From positions 186,001 to 250,000 of the forward strand of contig JAHLEZ010000010.1 of NCBI GenBank assembly GCA_020726505.1: a stretch of 64,000 bases of DNA, written 5' to 3'. Origin of the DNA: Leptodontidium sp. MPI-SDFR-AT-0119 (taxonomy: Eukaryota > Ascomycota > Leotiomycetes > Helotiales > Leptodontidiaceae). Under the pieces are notes generated by a model that saw only the letters and a list, made by a program, of their open reading frames with translations, did no database searches and was not told where the DNA came from. Of the stretch, positions 19,421 through 31,494 are shown one piece after another. Made by a program: the position numbers and the translations under genes. Positions within the stretch are counted from its first letter, which is position 1; each line of letters opens with the position of its first letter.

Positions 19421-22400
19421 CTTTCCTTCACTGTCCGTCACCAACAGCCAGCCCTCACTCAGCAGCGTTGACGACCCTTTTCAGATTGGCGATGCATGGA
19501 TGGCGAAGAGTTTGACAGATGAACCGGCGGTAGGCAGTCGCTGGGGGAAGAGAAAGGGTTCGAAAGAGTGTGGGGAGAGTTTCGTTCAGAGTCGGTGGGT
19601 AGGTAGGTAAAGGAAGGGGAGGGTGAGGGTGAGGGAGAGTGGTGGGAAGGGGAGGTGAGGTAGGGAAGGAAGGAAGGCGTGTGGTTGGATGATGTTGCTT
19701 TCCAAGTGCAGTGCGTGCTGTGCAGTGCAGCGTGCAGGAGCAGGCGGAGGAGGGAAGAGGCAAAGGCAAGAGGGCCAGGCCAGGCCAGGCAATTGGCCAG
19801 GGTGTCGTGGGCAGTGAAGACAGTTGCCGGGGGATTCGTTGGACGGCGTTGCGCAGTGACATATGAAATCACAGGGGGACGCTTCTCCTCTGAGGGATGG
19901 ATTAGGGATAGGGGGGCATTATTGGGCATTGGGCATTGGGCATCACATCAAAAAGCGCTGCTTTGGGCTAATCACTGCCAGATCCCGGCCCATCAAAGAG
20001 TGCCATCAGGCATGCCCTGCCCAGGAAACTGGCTATGGCATTTAGGGTTTGTTGCTTCGCCGTCAATCAATCAATCAGCCAGCCAGTCTATCCTGCTGGT
20101 ACTGACTGTACAGTACAGTGATTCTAGACCCAGTGTTGGAATCTAGGTTTGAGTTTGCTTGTGCGTCGACAGCTGAAAGATTAGAGCGACAAGGCGAGAA
20201 CTGCGAATTATAGGCTGACAACCCGAATGATCCATACAAGAAGAGTCCGTTCGGCAGTGATGAGAAAGCCAAAATAAGACCCCGGCGGTGTCAGTGCAAG
20301 CAAGCCGCCTTGCCTTCCCTTGTCTTGCCTTGCCTTGCTCCATCATCTCTTGTCGATACGATGATAAACGATTGTGATAATGATAGTGATAGTGATACTC
20401 TAATACTGTAGATTGGATGATAAACTCTGGCAAAAGTCAGCTAGCATCATTATCTCTCTTCGACGTCGCCAATGTCCGATGTCATTCTCTTTTCTCTCCT
20501 TGTGCCTGAGACTTCCCCTTCCCCTTTCCCCTCCCTTCAGTGCCGACGACGATGGCGTCGGCGTTCACTCAAGACTCGCGGTCTTCAGCCGAGTACGAGA
20601 AACAGCCAGTCAGTCAGTCTAGCCACTGGTTCCTAAAAAAGGTAGCAAGTAGTCTTTCTTCCGTAAGTTGTACGAAGTTGCTTTCGTTCATCGAGAGCCA
20701 ACAATACTCACTTCTCGTACTCTACTATTGATAACAAACGATAATGGCGACGCATCTTCAGCTGATTCATCCGGACCATTCCTCGCTATGACGCAGTCTG
20801 CTGATGAAGAATCCCTTCATTCTTCGCACAGCTTTTATCGACAAGCAATGCTGTACTTCGATTCGTCAACTCCCGCGGACCAACAGAATCTCTCAGGTCA
20901 AGGCAGGGCAGATAATTAAAAATGGCCTAAACGAGCACCTTGCCTTGCCTTACGCTGTGACTGTAGGGGGAAAGGGGTGGGTTGGTTGGTTGACTTTCCG
21001 CGATCAATCAATCACCAGATCTTGATCACCCTGCAAGTTCATAGCCGGGTCATATCACATCACTTCATCACTTCACAAAAGGCCTCAATGCATCAACATA
21101 CCCATCCTCTCCAGGCCATTCCTGCGCTCCTCGGTGCATATTCTGTATGTGTAGATTCACCTCCGTCGAGCCAACCCCAGCCAGTCCAGCTCAGCCCAGC
21201 CAAAGATATCGTGGCCGGACCTTTACGCGGCACGGCCACCGTTGTGATGGCGCGCAGCAAGCAAGCACTATCACAAATTTTCCCCTTTCGCTGGTAAATC
21301 AACGGGTTACCAAACTTTGACGAGGGGACGGCCGGAGAAAAGGTGCATCCTCGGTGCCACAGGCCACACGCAATCCAGCCACAACGTGGTTGTGTGGAGA
21401 GTCGGTCGGTCGGTCAGTGGCTGGGAGGAAAGTGATTGATTCTGCAGGAGAATCGAGTGATGAATGTTCTGTTCTCAACTGGAATCTTCAACTCATCAAC
21501 CGCTCATCGACTTTTCCCTCTGAACACTCACTCGAGAGTCAGACTCGGCACATATCTCAGATAAAGTGGCCCCCTCGGAACCCAGCGCACTGGACACGAG
21601 ATCCTTCTCCTCCTCCCTGCCCACATTCCCAGGAACCTAACCAACAAGAGAGCAGCTCTCCTGGTCCGACCAAGAAAGCTAAGCAAGAGTCTAACCGACA
21701 CGCCGGCGACGAACGGAACTTGGAAAGACATCCCCGCGAGAACGAATTTATGCCTGATGACATGATATCCCCTTCTGAGAGTTATGCACAAGATCGTCAT
21801 GAGTCCCGCCAGTTATCCAATGATAAATCGTACCAGAAAGCAGCTCAATTGCAAGTCAATAGCATGTTGAATACCCAGGCGCGAGATGAGAACAAATCAT
21901 TATAATGAATGACCCTAAGAGAAAAGCAAAGAAACAGTCCACTGCATATTCCGGTATCTGCAAAGCACTTCATACAATCCTGCAGAGTCGATCCCTTGAT
22001 GATGATGATGCAGTCATGCAGTTTGTTCCCCCCACATCTCTTTCGCTCTCGCTTCGCCTCGCTTCGCCTCTTCAGTCCACCTGTTCGTCCACCCTTGATT
22101 CCAACGAACTGCCGAAAGCCCAAATTCCCACTCACCTATCAAACCATCCATCCTCCTCCTCCCCATCCCAATCAAGTAATTCTATCCCTCTCTCCTCTCC
22201 AACATCTTCCCGTCTCCTCAGTCTCACTCCACCCGTTCAGCCTCTGATTCAAAAGACATCATCGAAAACAGACAAAGAAAAAATCACAAGAAAAGCCAAC
22301 TGAAACGTCACAATCTCTCCCCCAAGTTCTTAGCTAACCCCTACAGCCTTTCCGAGATCCAGACTGGTTGTCCTTTGCATCTCGAGCAAGAATGCAAGAG

Positions 22401-25229
22401 ACGTGCTTGGTTAATTGGTTGCTGGCACGCACCACCCACAAAAAAAGAAAGGCGGACCAGAGTGTCGGGTCCCGTCTGTCAGATATCATTTCATGTCAGC
22501 AATCCAGGCCATGAACTAACCAACCAAGCAGGCACGGCAGTAAAGCAAGCAAGCAAGCAGCCGCTGTCAACAAACCTCTCATATCCCAATTCTCTGGTTG
22601 AAACTTAACAGCAAACTTGGGGGCATTGAAGAAAAGAGCCCAGAGACTGGATTTGCATAAATAATTGACCGACCCATGCTGCCATACGGCAGCGATATGA
22701 TCAAACCGAGAACCCTTGGATCACGCTCTTGAATCTTAATCTTAATCTTGCCGCACGGTAGGAAACCTTATTTATTTACGATGTCCTCAGGTGAAGCAAA
22801 CCAGCAAACCTTCTTTGTGGTCAGATCCAAGCCAACAATCGCAAGCCTTAACATCGCAATTTACATGCAAATAGCAATCGAGCCAAATTCACTCTCGTTT
22901 GCTTCCTCTAGTAATCCTGCATCAACCTCACCGGCTGCGACTTTCCCATGGAACAAACACAAACAAACGCATTCATTGGAAATCTTCAGACGATCAACCC
23001 AATCAATCCAGTTCGGTCTAGGGCGTTACGGTACCGGTGTGTTGGTTCGGATGTCTCCCCTCCCCTCAGCATTGACATATTTGACAGCATAGCATGGTAG
23101 TCCTGGGACAGCTTGCTTGCTTGTTTGGAACTTTGCTGGGAATAATCTCTTCATGTCATGATTGACTTGGATCACTGCATGGTCTGAGTGAGGGAAGAAA
23201 CCTCCCGTGCGGCAAGCACATGGGTGGAATCCTCGTACTGCGCGGCACGGCACGGCACAGCAAGCATGGCATGGCATGAGAATTGATTCTCCCTGGCTCC
23301 TGCTTTGCATCAATCGACACGGTACCTCATCTCGTCACAACAACAATCTGCGGCCGCGTACTCCCTTCATTCAGTGGTTTGCAAATGGGTTCTCTTTGCT
23401 CCAAGGTTATCTCACGATAGGAAACAATAATTCTCCTTGCCGTAGGAATGGATATCTCCATTGCAGACCATTGAGTAAAGGAAGTACAGTACGTAAGTAC
23501 AAGCCATTCTCATACTGAGTCCTCAAGTTCCATCACCAAACAAGCCGCCTGCTCATCAATCAGGCTTGCAAGTCCAGCCCTTCAACAAGCCCAAGGGACC
23601 TCTACCAAGATCCGGTGTCCTCATCCGATCTCAGTTCAAGCGCCTTCATCTCATCTCACCTCCGTCCCGCGACTCCGAAACACGCAACGCAACGCAAGCA
23701 AGCACCTTCCCTCCCGCTCATTCACAACTCCATCTCTCACCTCAAGGCTCACGCAAACAAGCTGTACAGTACTGTACTAGCTGGGACTGGGCTGGCTCCG
23801 AGGGAAGTAGGGATATCAAGCCTCATCCCCGTCCGTGCCCCTTCGCAAGCAAAAAAAGCCACAATATACAACCCGCAACTTTCGCATCCATCTTCCCAAT
23901 CACCAAATCCCATGCCCTTCGCTGTCCACGCGTTTCCACATGCACCTGCGTATGCATAAGCCCAATTTGAACAAAAGAAGGGTCCAAAAAAAAGCCTCCT
24001 TGAAATTTGCAGAGCGGGGTCGACTTGAAAAGAAGAAACAGGGAACAAAAAAACAAGGTAAAATCTACGAACCCTCGCCCCTCTCATATCCGCTTCAAAT
24101 CTTGGAGTGCTGTGGCTTGCCTGTGGGGTGATGGTTGCACAAGCCGTTCTTCTCTTTTTCAGCTCGGAATTCTCAATTGACCCTAGCTACTCGAGGAATT
24201 ATGCCCTCGATGTCTTGCTTCATCTATATTGCATCAAAGAGCATCAAATGTAGAGAGCCCGTGCAATGTCTCTTTCACTTTTAGCAAGAGGGGTTGGGGT
24301 GGAGTAGAGGCTGAGTATGGAACGGGAATCGGGTGTTTTGGTTCTTTGGCTGGGTACCTCGATTCTGGTTCGAGGAGGGTCTTGTGCCGAGTTTGTGTGA
24401 CGGGCCGAGTGATTTACCGGTATTCTTTCAACCTTGAAGTGGTTTTCTTCTTCTCGTGTTGATTATTCATCTTGTTTACATGCTCTTGATTACGGAAGAC
24501 TTAGAGGAAAGCGTTCTTCGCAGTTGTTTCTCGTTTCCTTGCCACGGATCGATAAACACAACAAGTGCTGTGCCTCTTCTTTCGAAGTTTGCGGGGGCTT
24601 TCCTGGATAGCTCTGGGCTGTCCTGATAAATACTTACTATTCGATGACAGCTTCTCAAAGACAGGAAGCACGCTTCTTCGATCATTCCCTCGCTTCCTAC
24701 CCTCACAATCACTTGTCTTCCATAAAGCATACGTACCCACCCCATACCCAGCAAACAACGTACCTCCAACCCAAGCGAAGTAATCTACGGTTGAAATCTC
24801 ACAAGCGGGGAACTCTACTCTCTCGCGGGGTTGAATACAATATCAGATTTACACCCGTTTCAACAATATGAATTGCCAAGCTATACCACCCCCGTCAATT
24901 GGCCAATTCCATATCAGGCAGTTTCTGGATATCTTCAAAATACCGGCACTTCACCTCACTCTTGTATCTTACTTGCTCCCTCATCAACACCATCTCGCAT
25001 CATGAAGTCATGACTAGGAATGTATTCTTCCCAAGGTATAGTAGTATGGTAGTAGTCTCTGAACAATACCACCGGTATTAGGCATTGCATCTGCGGAACC
25101 TTAGCCATGCGTACAATCCTCTTAAGAACGCTCATCCCCCGAACCCCGTGAGGTTCTTACCCTCATTTGAGATTTTGAGTCGGTCAAACGCCCCAGCGGT
25201 CGATTCACAGCCAGCTTTCTTCCACCATC
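19421..25229. promoter_or_regulatory. 5.8-kb gene-free region between divergent Lte1-like and dehydrogenase genes
   Basis: No convincing gene in 5.8 kb. The open frames are low-complexity, lack conserved blocks and occur on both strands at once. Recurrent short motifs are CTTGC/GCAAG pentamers (20307-20339, 20938-20951, 22544-22560, 23109-23120, 23690-23703), GGCACGGCAC and GGCATGGCATG near 23247-23279, and CCAGG runs at 19779-19789. A perfect 14-bp palindrome GTACAGTACTGTAC lies at 23763-23776. The region must hold both promoters. A very long 5' leader or non-coding RNA is possible but not shown. Confidence 0.5.
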
Positions 25230-26744
25230 ATGGTTTCCCTCGTGCGTGCCGTCGCCGTTCTGGCCATGTCGTGTCTTGCGACAGCTCTTCCTCATCTAGA
25301 GAAACGTGCTTGTGCTGTTATAAACCCTACTGCTAAGCCAAACATGGCGTCGGGATATACGGCGCTCGTGGTGATGAAGGGACTTAAGACTCCGAGAGAG
25401 ATGATCTTCGATCAGCTTGGACAGTTGCTTGTTGTGGAGCAGGGAGGTGGGGGTGTGAGGTTGATCAAGTTGACTGATAATGGAGGGACGGATGTGTGTG
25501 TTGCTTCGTCGAAGACTTTGATTAACGATGCTACTGTAAGTCCTTCGCATATAAATCCTGATGAAAGAAAGGGATTTCAAACTAGAGAATCGCTCTCCAT
25601 TCTACATCTTCTGGTCTGAATTGTACTACAACTTGATCCCAGAACTGACACTCTCCAGCTCAATCACGGCCTCGAACTAACCGCCGATGGCAAAACACTC
25701 TTCGTCTCTTCCCAACAAAGCGTCTTCGCCTTCCCCTACGATGCAGCCGCAGGAACAGTCGGTACCAAAAAAGCCGTGATCACCGGTATGGGAATCAGTT
25801 TCGCATACCACACCACACGCACCCTACGCATCCCCAAGACCAAACCAGACGTGCTCCTAGTCCAAGTCGGTTCATCAGGCAACATCGACTCTCCCACGAC
25901 CGGGATCGACAGCGGGCGGTCCCAGACGCGGATCTTCAACATCGCCTCCCTGCTCACCACACCTGTCGTCTTCGCGCAAGGCGGCGACGTCCTGGGCTGG
26001 GGTCTGAGGAACAGCGTAGGCTGGGGCGAGGACCCTACAACCGGCGGGATCTGGTCCGTCGAGAACTCCGCAGACGATATCAAGAAAGGTGGGAAAGACG
26101 TACACACCAACAACCCAGCTGAAGAACTGAACTACCATGGTCTCGTCAACGACACGACCGGCGCGCAGTATAAAGCCAATTACGGCTACCCGTCCTGTTT
26201 TGCTGTCTGGGAACCGAGCTCGTTCGGGAGCAGTAGTACGAAAGTCGGCACGCAGCTTTCGATTGATGGGTCGGTTGGTGCGTCGACTGATGCGGATTGT
26301 GCGAAGAAGTATGCGCCACGTCTGGTGTTCCCGGCTCATACGGCGCCGTTGGATATTAAGTTTAAGAAGGATGGAAGTGCGGCTTATATCACTTTCCATG
26401 GAAGTTGGTTCGTTCCCTGTCCTCTTTCTTTCTCTCTCTCCTCTCCATCTCCTTTCATCCTATCTTCTCCCTTCACCAAAGGCCCAAATACCACCCTTCT
26501 AACACCCACCAGGAACCGCAGCCCACCAGACGGCTACCGACTCTCACGCATCGCATTTAAAGACGGGCAACCCGTGGAGCCATCAACCAGCACCACAGCC
26601 GCGGTCAACATCATGCAGAACGGGAATCTAGGCGGTTGTCCCAATAGCTGTTTCCGTCCTACGGGTATGGCGTGGGATAGTAAGGATCGGTTGTTCATGA
26701 CTAGTGATACGACGGGGGAGATTTTTATTATTGGGGGTGCGTAG
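25230..26744 (+). CDS. Secreted sorbosone/pyranose dehydrogenase-like beta-propeller enzyme
   Basis: Exons 25230-25535, 25659-26407 and 26513-26744 give 428 aa, phases consistent. A signal peptide (about 1-19) is followed by a dibasic Lys-Arg at 25-26, a likely Kex2 site. The mature part begins with a domain of the soluble quinoprotein glucose/sorbosone dehydrogenase type (LKTPREMIFDQLGQLLVVEQG, LNHGLELTADGKTLFVSS, GDVLGWGLRNSVGWGEDPTTG, FPAHTAPLDIKFKKDG, FHGSWNRSPPDGYRLSRI, FRPTGMAWDSKDRLFMTSD). Related fungal enzymes (CAZy AA12) use PQQ to oxidise sugars outside the cell. I infer the same class; substrate and cofactor are not demonstrated. No cellulose-binding module or haem domain is present. 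Confidence 0.88.
25536..25658 (+). other. Dehydrogenase intron 1
   Basis: 123 bp, GTAAGT to CTCCAG; joins INDAT to LNHGLELT in frame. Confidence 0.85.
26408..26512 (+). other. Dehydrogenase intron 2
   Basis: 105 bp, weak donor GTTCGT, branch TCTAAC near 26499, acceptor CCAG at 26512; joins HGS-W to NRSPPDGY in frame. It contains no in-frame stop (105 nt, 35 codons), so retention would insert 35 residues. Confidence 0.75.
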
Positions 26745-28401
26745 GGTTGGGGTTGGGGATGTGGTTGTGAAAGGAGGGAAGGGAGGAAGAACAGAGGAGG
26801 AGAGGTGAGATATGAAGTGATCAGAGAGGTTGCAACATGAGGAAGTGTATATAGGATGGACATATCTTCTTTCGCTATTTAACATGTCACACTGTCAGCC
26901 AATACGCATTCCATGCGTTTAGTTATTCTTCTCACCGCCTCTTATTCGTATTCAAACATATCAAACACACTCCCTTCCCCTCATTCTCCAGAAATCATAG
27001 ACCCATCCAGAGATGCGGCATACCCAATCGTAGTCCCTATCCTCAACATAATACCTTCGCCGTATTCGGCTCCGTATCCCATCCCATCGTATCCCACCGT
27101 ATTGCTTGCCCGATGACAATCCCCGATCTGGTAGTCTCCGTGATATAGACATGCAGATACCGAGAAGAAGGGCCGTTAATACTGTCCTATCCCATCCATC
27201 AATCTTTGATATTACTATATTAGTAAGGAAGTTTAGTTCCACCAAGAGCTGAAATAAGAAGGGTGTGTAAATAGTAATAAAATCAGCGGAGCGCTATTGC
27301 TAGATACTTCAGCAATACTTCAACTACTTCTGCAGCTGTTCAAGCTTCATAATACATACACTCTGTTTCTCTTTCTCTTTCTCTTTCTCTTTCCTCTCGC
27401 CTCTTCAATTTACTTTATAGTATATTTCTTACTCCCATCAACGAAGTACCGCCTTAGAATTGCAGCCATACGGACAGACAGACTATGTACGACATGATTA
27501 CCTATTACCTGCCTATATTGTATCCTCCGAAATCTCCGAGGTGAAGCAGCTGAGTAACCAGCGGTTGTCCCTCGCTATCATCTACCCCGCATCCCACCCG
27601 TCCACTTGCTTTTCCCCACAACAACCCCGCGATAATGGCCGACCGCCGAGAACACCTCACTCGACTCCAAAAAAAAAAAAGAAGGGAAAAAAACAAGCTC
27701 CGCCTCCTTACTTACCTAGCAGAACCCAGTTTTTCTACAGCCCACAATCCCAAGGACATACATACATAACTCACCGCGGTAGAACTCCGGGCCAGTCATC
27801 GAAGCCACCAGCCATGCCTTCTGGGGTAAGTCCATCCCCAGATCCGCATGTTGCTGTCCATGTTCGTCCTGTCAACCCACTTATGGGGAGGGGGTAAGAG
27901 GAGTTGGAAACGGGCCTTTTATACAGTAGCTCGAGCTCATCGGGTAGGGAATTGACCGACCTAGGTGGAGATGGATGTGTTGACCTCTCTTCCCGAGATC
28001 AATGCCCGGATCTGTTGTGGGAGATCAAGTTTAGGTATTGGGTAATAGGTACGTACTGGGTATGGATGAGGTGATCGGGGAAGGAAGGGGAAGAGAATGT
28101 TAGGAGGGGATGAACAGAGGAAAGAACGTTCGTTATGTAAGAGGGAGCACATCTACCAAGGTCGTACGTACCTGGAAGACCACGCTCGGGAGAGGCTTCA
28201 ATTGGTGCCATGAGAGCTACTAGCCACGTGCGTCATTTGGAATCCGATCCGACCTCGCCTTTTTTTCCCCATTCCCCTCCATAAAAGTAAAAGTAAAAGT
28301 ACAAGTATAAGTATAAGTGTATAGACATTCCTCTCATTCTTCACATCCCCCTCTCCCCTCCATCCTCACACGCCCCCACACCCTCCATATCAACATCCAC
28401 A
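26745..28401. other. Intergenic region with CT-rich and A-rich simple repeats; one weak gene candidate
   Basis: About 1.66 kb. A CTCTTT microsatellite lies at 27360-27395, A-runs near 27670-27700 and an AAAGT/AAGTAT microsatellite at 28281-28318, just upstream of the GH1 gene. On the minus strand a chain of short splice-compatible exons (28211 down to about 27770) could encode a small protein, but no family is recognisable. No other gene or RNA is supported. Confidence 0.4.
28281..28318. repeat. (AAAGT)n-type microsatellite
   Basis: Imperfect pentanucleotide/hexanucleotide array (AAAAGTAAAAGTAAAAGTAC, then AAGTATAAGTATAAGT), about 85-120 bp upstream of the GH1 start codon. Confidence 0.8.
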
Positions 28402-30576
28402 ATGGCACCTCTTACATCATTTCCCCTCCTCCTCTCCGTCTCTCTCTCCCTCCTCACAACAACAACCCTAGCCCAGCAAGTCTACATCTCGACTGACGGG
28501 CCCTCACCACGCCCTTCCTGCACTTCGAACTGTAGCTCTATCGCCCGTCCAAAGTATCACTTCACCGAGTTCTCTTTCACACAGACAGAGACATATAGGA
28601 CTGCTACTAGTAGACCAAGTCCGACGACGACGGTCACTTATGCGGAACCTTATGAGAAACTGAGTGGGTTGGTGCCGGGGTTGAGTACGACTACTGTGAG
28701 TTTTCCTAGTCTCCTTGCGTTGTGGAGTTTTTGCTATTTTATGTTTCATGGATGGTTTTATGATTGGATTGGAGCTATTGTATTCCTCGTTCTTGAGACC
28801 TTGACTTGTTTGGTGGATGGCAAGCAATGTCATAGAGTACTTTGTATACAGTACTTGGTTTCCAGATTCAGATCTCGGAAAGAATTCTAGCTCTATCGAT
28901 AGCCTTCCACCCATATATTTGCTAATATCTGACTTAGTGGGGAAGCTGGAATCCAAATGCTACAGCTCAAGCAACAGATACAGCAAATCCATATGGTAAT
29001 GCAGCATGGACCAGTCTCTGGGTCGCAGCAAACATCACCAATTTCACTGGAACGGGACTTTACACCACGACCGTCAGCCCCACTCCTCTACCAACCAGCG
29101 AGCTTGTTCTTCCTCCGGCGGACTACTTTGGACCTACAGATTGCTACACCTTCCCAGAAGATTTCATCTTTGGCGTAGCTGGTTCAGCGGCCCAGATTGA
29201 AGGAGCTGTATTCGAAGCGGGTAAAGCCCCAAGTCTAATGGAGGTTCTTGCTGGCGAAGGTGACAATCGATCGAACGACCATGTGACGAATGAGAATTAC
29301 TATCTGTACAAACAAGACATTGAACGCTTGGCTTCCATAGGAGTTACTTACTACAGCTTCTCCATTGCCTGGACGCGTATCCTGCCCTTTGCTCTCCCTG
29401 GGACTCCCGTCAACGAGGAAGCAATTCAGCATTACAGCGATTTGATCGATTTCGTTCTGGAGAAAGGAATGATCCCAACTGTCACCATGTTCCATTTCGA
29501 TACGCCATTGCAGTTCTTTGGTGAAGGGAATAGTCCTCGCAATGATGCAGCAATCGGATATGTAAACGGAGGGTATCAGAACGAGACTTTCGAAGATGCA
29601 TTTGTCAATTATGGCAAGATCCTTTTGACACATTATAGCGATAGAGTTCCCGTTTGGTTTACGTGAGTCTCTCCCTACGAAATCCTTGCCTGGCCAAGCT
29701 AACATCGTCAGGTTCAACGAACCACTTCTCTACTGTGACAACGGAGTAAGTGTCGACCATGTCATCAAAGCTCATGCACGACTCTACCATTTCTACCACG
29801 AGTCCGTGAACGGGACTGGTAAACTCGGCATCAAATTCAACGACAACTTCGGCGTGCCCAAAAACCCACAAAACGAATCCGACGTAGATGCAGCAAACCA
29901 CTTCAACGCATTCCAACTCGCCACTTTCGCCAACCCCATCTTCCTCGGCATCGACTATCCAGAAGCCTACAAGATCACCATCCCAGATTTCGTCCCTCTG
30001 ACAGCAGAAGACCTCGCCTATATCGGCAACACATCTGACTTCCTCGGAATCGACCCATACACCGCAACCGTGGTCTCCCCACCCCCAGGCGGCATCGCAG
30101 CATGCGCAGCCAACTCCTCCTCAGCCTACTACCCTTACTGCGTGGTACAAGAAACATCCAACATCTTCGGCTGGCCCATCGGCTACCGCTCCCAATCCTA
30201 CGTCTACATCACCCCGAAATACCTGCGCACCTACCTCTCCTACCTCTACAACACCTTCCACTCCCCCGTCTTGATCTCCGAATTTGGCTTCCCCGTCTTC
30301 GGCGAAGCTAATAAAGCCGTGGAAGACCAGCTCTTCGACTCGCCCCGCTCGCAATACTACCTCTCCTTCATGAGCGAGGTGCTGAAGAGTATCTGGGAGG
30401 ATGGAGTTAACGTCATGGGGGCCTTGGCGTGGAGTTTCGCCGATAATTGGGAATTTGGCGATTATGGCGCGCAGTTTGGAGTGCAGTATGTGAATCGTAC
30501 GAGTCAGGAGAGGAGGTTTAAGAAGAGTATTTTTGATCTTGTGGATTTTGTTGCTGCGAGGACGGTGGGCAGATAG
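28402..30576 (+). CDS. Secreted glycoside hydrolase family 1 beta-glycosidase-like protein
   Basis: Exons 28402-28695, 28938-29662 and 29712-30576 give 627 aa, phases consistent. A signal peptide ends near Ala24. Residues about 25-165 are a Ser/Thr/Pro-rich extension with N-glycosylation sequons, outside the GH1 fold. The barrel starts at FPEDFIFGVAGSAAQIEGA (about 169) and contains YYSFSIAWTRILP, the acid/base Glu343 in FNEP, and the putative nucleophile Glu530 in LISEFGFP. The usual GH1 nucleophile motif is TENG; here it is SEFG, so the enzyme is a divergent member. It then ends with ALAWSFADNWEFGDYGAQFGVQYVNR, the GH1 C-terminal block. Extracellular beta-glucoside hydrolysis is the likely role; specificity is unknown. 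Confidence 0.9.
28696..28937 (+). other. GH1 gene intron 1
   Basis: 242 bp, long for this window. Donor GTGAGT at 28696, branch GCTAATATCTGAC near 28921, acceptor TTAG at 28937; joins LSTTT to WGSWNPNATAQ. Confidence 0.8.
29663..29711 (+). other. GH1 gene intron 2
   Basis: 49 bp, GTGAGT to TCAG; joins VWFT to FNEP, placing the splice site directly before the catalytic acid/base. Confidence 0.85.
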
Positions 30577-31494
30577 TTAGTTAAGAGTCAAGTGGTTGGA
30601 AAAATGAGGAATGTGTTCGGGTGGGAGTGATATATATGCATTGTAGTGCAGTACATATGCAGAATTGTGTATATATGAAAAAAGAGAAAATGGATACCAA
30701 CCAGGTTGACTTGATTCAGTGTATCTATCTTCACCTTGTAAAAATTAAATATTGAGATCCGATTAGGTCGAAGTGAAGAGATGCAAAAACCCTAATATTT
30801 GATTTACAAAAAAAATAAATAAATAAATAAAAATATTTTGATTCGCTCATCCAAAGAACTAGCAACAAAAACACTAGGAAATCTCAACATCCTCCCAAAA
30901 CAGTCAAATCCTTCCCCTCCTCCTGTTAATGAACCTGGAGTACATTCGAGTCTTGGTACCCGAGCTCCAAATGAACAACAAAAAGTTACAAAACAAGTCA
31001 ATACAACTTAAAATCGAACACTAAACGCGGCCTGTTTAATCTTAAGCAGTCGACTAGAATCTCCTGAGCTTTTTAAGGATGGTGGTCATAATGGGAGAGA
31101 AAACATTTCTATGGAGTGGGCATTGTATTTGTTGTTCATTAGCTGATTCGGGAAGAAATTGTAACTGTATGCAAATGAACTAGTTTTGGAGCCGAGATCT
31201 TGAGGCTGGTGATTAAGGGTTCGCTTATCTTTTTTTTTTTTTTGATTTTTTTGATTTTTTTTTTTCGATGTGTGGTTGAACGAGAGAGAGAAGAAAGTCT
31301 ATCCGAGTGCCATTATGTCTTCTCTATTAACCAGACTAATATCGTCGTTTACTTAAAAACAATAACAATGAATGCCACAGTCATATAAGTCATCTCTCAA
31401 CCCGATTTCCATTAGCAACTCTACCCTCATCATTGCGAAATAGCTTGAGAAAATAACATAATTAAATACCCATACTATTTATACCATGCCGCCT
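30577..31494. other. Convergent 3' region, AT-rich
   Basis: About 920 bp between the convergent GH1 and dehydrogenase genes. It holds an (AAAT)n array near 30809-30835 and long T runs at 31230-31265. Nothing codes here that I can support. Confidence 0.45.

Noticed and set aside
21354..21905. 183-codon plus-strand open frame in the 5.8-kb gap
   Set aside because: Hydrophilic but without motifs; an open frame overlaps it on the opposite strand; no promoter or splice support.
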